This document shows, in pieces, positions 62,934 through 64,000 of a stretch of DNA of 64,000 bases. The DNA comes from Betaproteobacteria bacterium. Its GTDB lineage: Bacteria; Pseudomonadota; Gammaproteobacteria; Burkholderiales; Usitatibacteraceae. The notes beneath the pieces were generated by a model, which was not told the DNA's origin, searched no databases, and saw only the letters and a program-made list of their open reading frames with translations. The position numbers and the translations under genes were made by a program. The DNA lies in assembly GCA_016720925.1 (NCBI GenBank), contig JADKJR010000003.1:124001-188000 (forward strand), written 5' to 3'. Numbering within the stretch: the first letter of the stretch is position 1; every line of letters begins with the position of its first letter.

Positions 62934-63866
62934 CTACGCCCTCATTCTCGCGACAATCTCCGACGACCCGGAGAACCACGCGTGCGGCATGTGTGGTGTC
63001 CGGTGTGCACCGATGGCATTGCCGTTTGCATCAATGCCGATAAAGCCGACATCCGCATCGAAATCCCGGCCGAGGCCATCGAGTACGGCGTCGATCGCCG
63101 CCTTGAGGCCCATGCCTTTCTCGACGTTATCGGAAATCTGCCGGCAGGCCAGCGCGCGAATCACGTATTCACCCGTGCCGGTTGCCGACGATGCCGCGAG
63201 CTTCGACGCATACGTCCCGCATCCTGGTAATGGCGTGTCGCCGACGCGCCCGACGAGCTTCATGGTCACGCCGCCGGTCGAGGTACATGCGCACAGGATG
63301 CCGCGTGAATCCAGCGCCACCGCGCCAATCGTGCCGCCGGCATATTCGGGATGGCGCATCAGGAAATCGCGAATCTTCATCGCTCCCTTCCCACCCTTGC
63401 CGACCGCCACTTCCAGCTTCGCTCTCTTGTCCTGCCAGTCGGCCTTGCGCGCGGGGGTGATTGGGTCATGGTCCGCGTGCCCCATCACGCGCGCGAAACG
63501 CTGGGCACCGTCGCCCGCGAGCATCACGTGGTCGGTCTGCTCCATCACCTGCCGCGCGACGAGAATCGGATTCTTCACCCGCTGGATGGCCGACACCGCG
63601 CCGATCTGTGACGCGTCGGACAACATCACACACGCATCCATTTCAACGAAGCCATCGAAGTTGAGTACCGCACCGGTGCCCGCATTGAAGATGGGATTGT
63701 CTTCCAGCACCACAGCGGCGGCACAGGCCGCATCGAGCGCGCTGCCGCCCGCTTCAAGAATTTTGCGGCCCGCCGCGACCGCAATCGTTGTGCCGTTGAT
63801 GGCGTCGTCATCCGAGCCGGGCCGCCAGCTCCCCGCGCCGCCGTGGACGATCAAGGCAATGGTCAT
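62934..63866 (-). CDS. isoaspartyl peptidase / plant-type L-asparaginase
   Basis: 310 residues from the ATG at 63866 (MTIALIVHGGAGSW); the longer frame enters the 66-bp repeat. Ntn-hydrolase of the IaaA family: the autocleavage Gly-Thr is in GGTIGAVALDSRG, and substrate loops are IFNAGTGAVLNFDG and TGGVTMKLVGRVGDTPLPG. Removes isoaspartyl residues from peptides or hydrolyses asparagine. Confidence 0.93.
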   Translation of the reverse strand: MTIALIVHGGAGSWRPGSDDDAINGTTIAVAAGRKILEAGGSALDAACAAAVVLEDNPIFNAGTGAVLNFDGFVEMDACVMLSDASQIGAVSAIQRVKNPILVARQVMEQTDHVMLAGDGAQRFARVMGHADHDPITPARKADWQDKRAKLEVAVGKGGKGAMKIRDFLMRHPEYAGGTIGAVALDSRGILCACTSTGGVTMKLVGRVGDTPLPGCGTYASKLAASSATGTGEYVIRALACRQISDNVEKGMGLKAAIDAVLDGLGRDFDADVGFIGIDANGNAIGAHRTPHMPHAWFSGSSEIVARMRA

Positions 63867-63953
63867 TTGGTGCTTTCGAGAGTTGAAGCACGGATTATAA
63901 GGGGCGGTCGCTTGAGGTCGAAAGCGAGGCGCCGGCGTGACGATTGGTCGGAA

Positions 63954-64000
63954 AAACTCAAGCACTGGTGCGCCTTCCAGCCACTTTATGCCAGAACTGC
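63954..64000. repeat. 66-bp dispersed palindrome, cut by window end
   Basis: Starts AAACTCAAGCACTGGTGCGC like the perfect copy at 539, then CTTCCAGCCACTTTATGCC. The right arm falls beyond the window. Confidence 0.8.

Overview
The window is a chromosomal stretch of a betaproteobacterium. The evidence is the gene order as well as the gene families: pilMNOPQ next to aroK-aroB and a divergent class A penicillin-binding protein; engB next to a cytochrome c4 gene; hemL-thiE-thiD next to rubredoxin and a pilGHIJ-chpA chemosensory cluster; a minimal PTS (EI, HPr, EIIA-Man) with no sugar permease; and ubiE / Tim44-like / ubiJ / ubiB. Base composition looks moderately GC-rich by eye. I cannot name a genus.

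Layout. 0-0.7 kb: start of an exported protein (minus strand), a small TPR protein and two palindromic repeats. 0.7-7.7 kb: minus-strand shikimate genes aroB-aroK and the type IV pilus assembly operon pilMNOPQ, closed by a terminator. 7.9-11 kb: PBP1A and a conserved gene of unknown function. 11-17.9 kb: hemB, a candidate small RNA, engB, cytochrome c4, a CHASE3-GGDEF diguanylate cyclase, then hemL-thiE-thiD. 18-28.3 kb: rubredoxin and the pilus chemosensory system PilG-PilH-PilI-PilJ-ChpA. 28.3-35.1 kb: uppP, a YceB-like lipoprotein, a hypothetical gene, the PTS genes and phoB-phoR. 35.3-38.9 kb: DUF971 protein, NTF2-like protein, ubiE, an exported hypothetical protein, a Tim44-like protein and ubiJ.

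38.9-49.3 kb is an accessory block between ubiJ and ubiB, which are normally neighbours. It holds a frameshifted GlsB-like gene, a membrane protein, a decayed VapBC module, a decayed hypothetical gene, a degenerate IS21-family element with matching 13-bp ends, a repressor-like gene, and a B12-dependent ribonucleotide reductase. An intein of 378 residues is inserted exactly at the catalytic cysteine of that reductase. 49.3-58.9 kb: ubiB, a sodium/solute symporter, two small ORFs and two tandem LytS/LytTR two-component systems. The second kinase has an odd architecture, with a long Ala-rich region before the kinase core and a multi-pass membrane tail after it. 58.9-64 kb: cardiolipin synthase, EEP phosphohydrolase, NudB, an EamA exporter, a GNAT acetyltransferase and an isoaspartyl peptidase.

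Two signals are not explained by the genes. One is a dispersed 66-bp palindromic repeat, seen in seven full-length copies of varying quality plus one copy cut by the window end. The other is a candidate ~110-nt RNA between engB and hemB that presents a CCUCC anti-Shine-Dalgarno sequence in a hairpin loop and ends in a strong terminator. All calls are from reading the sequence; no database search was run.
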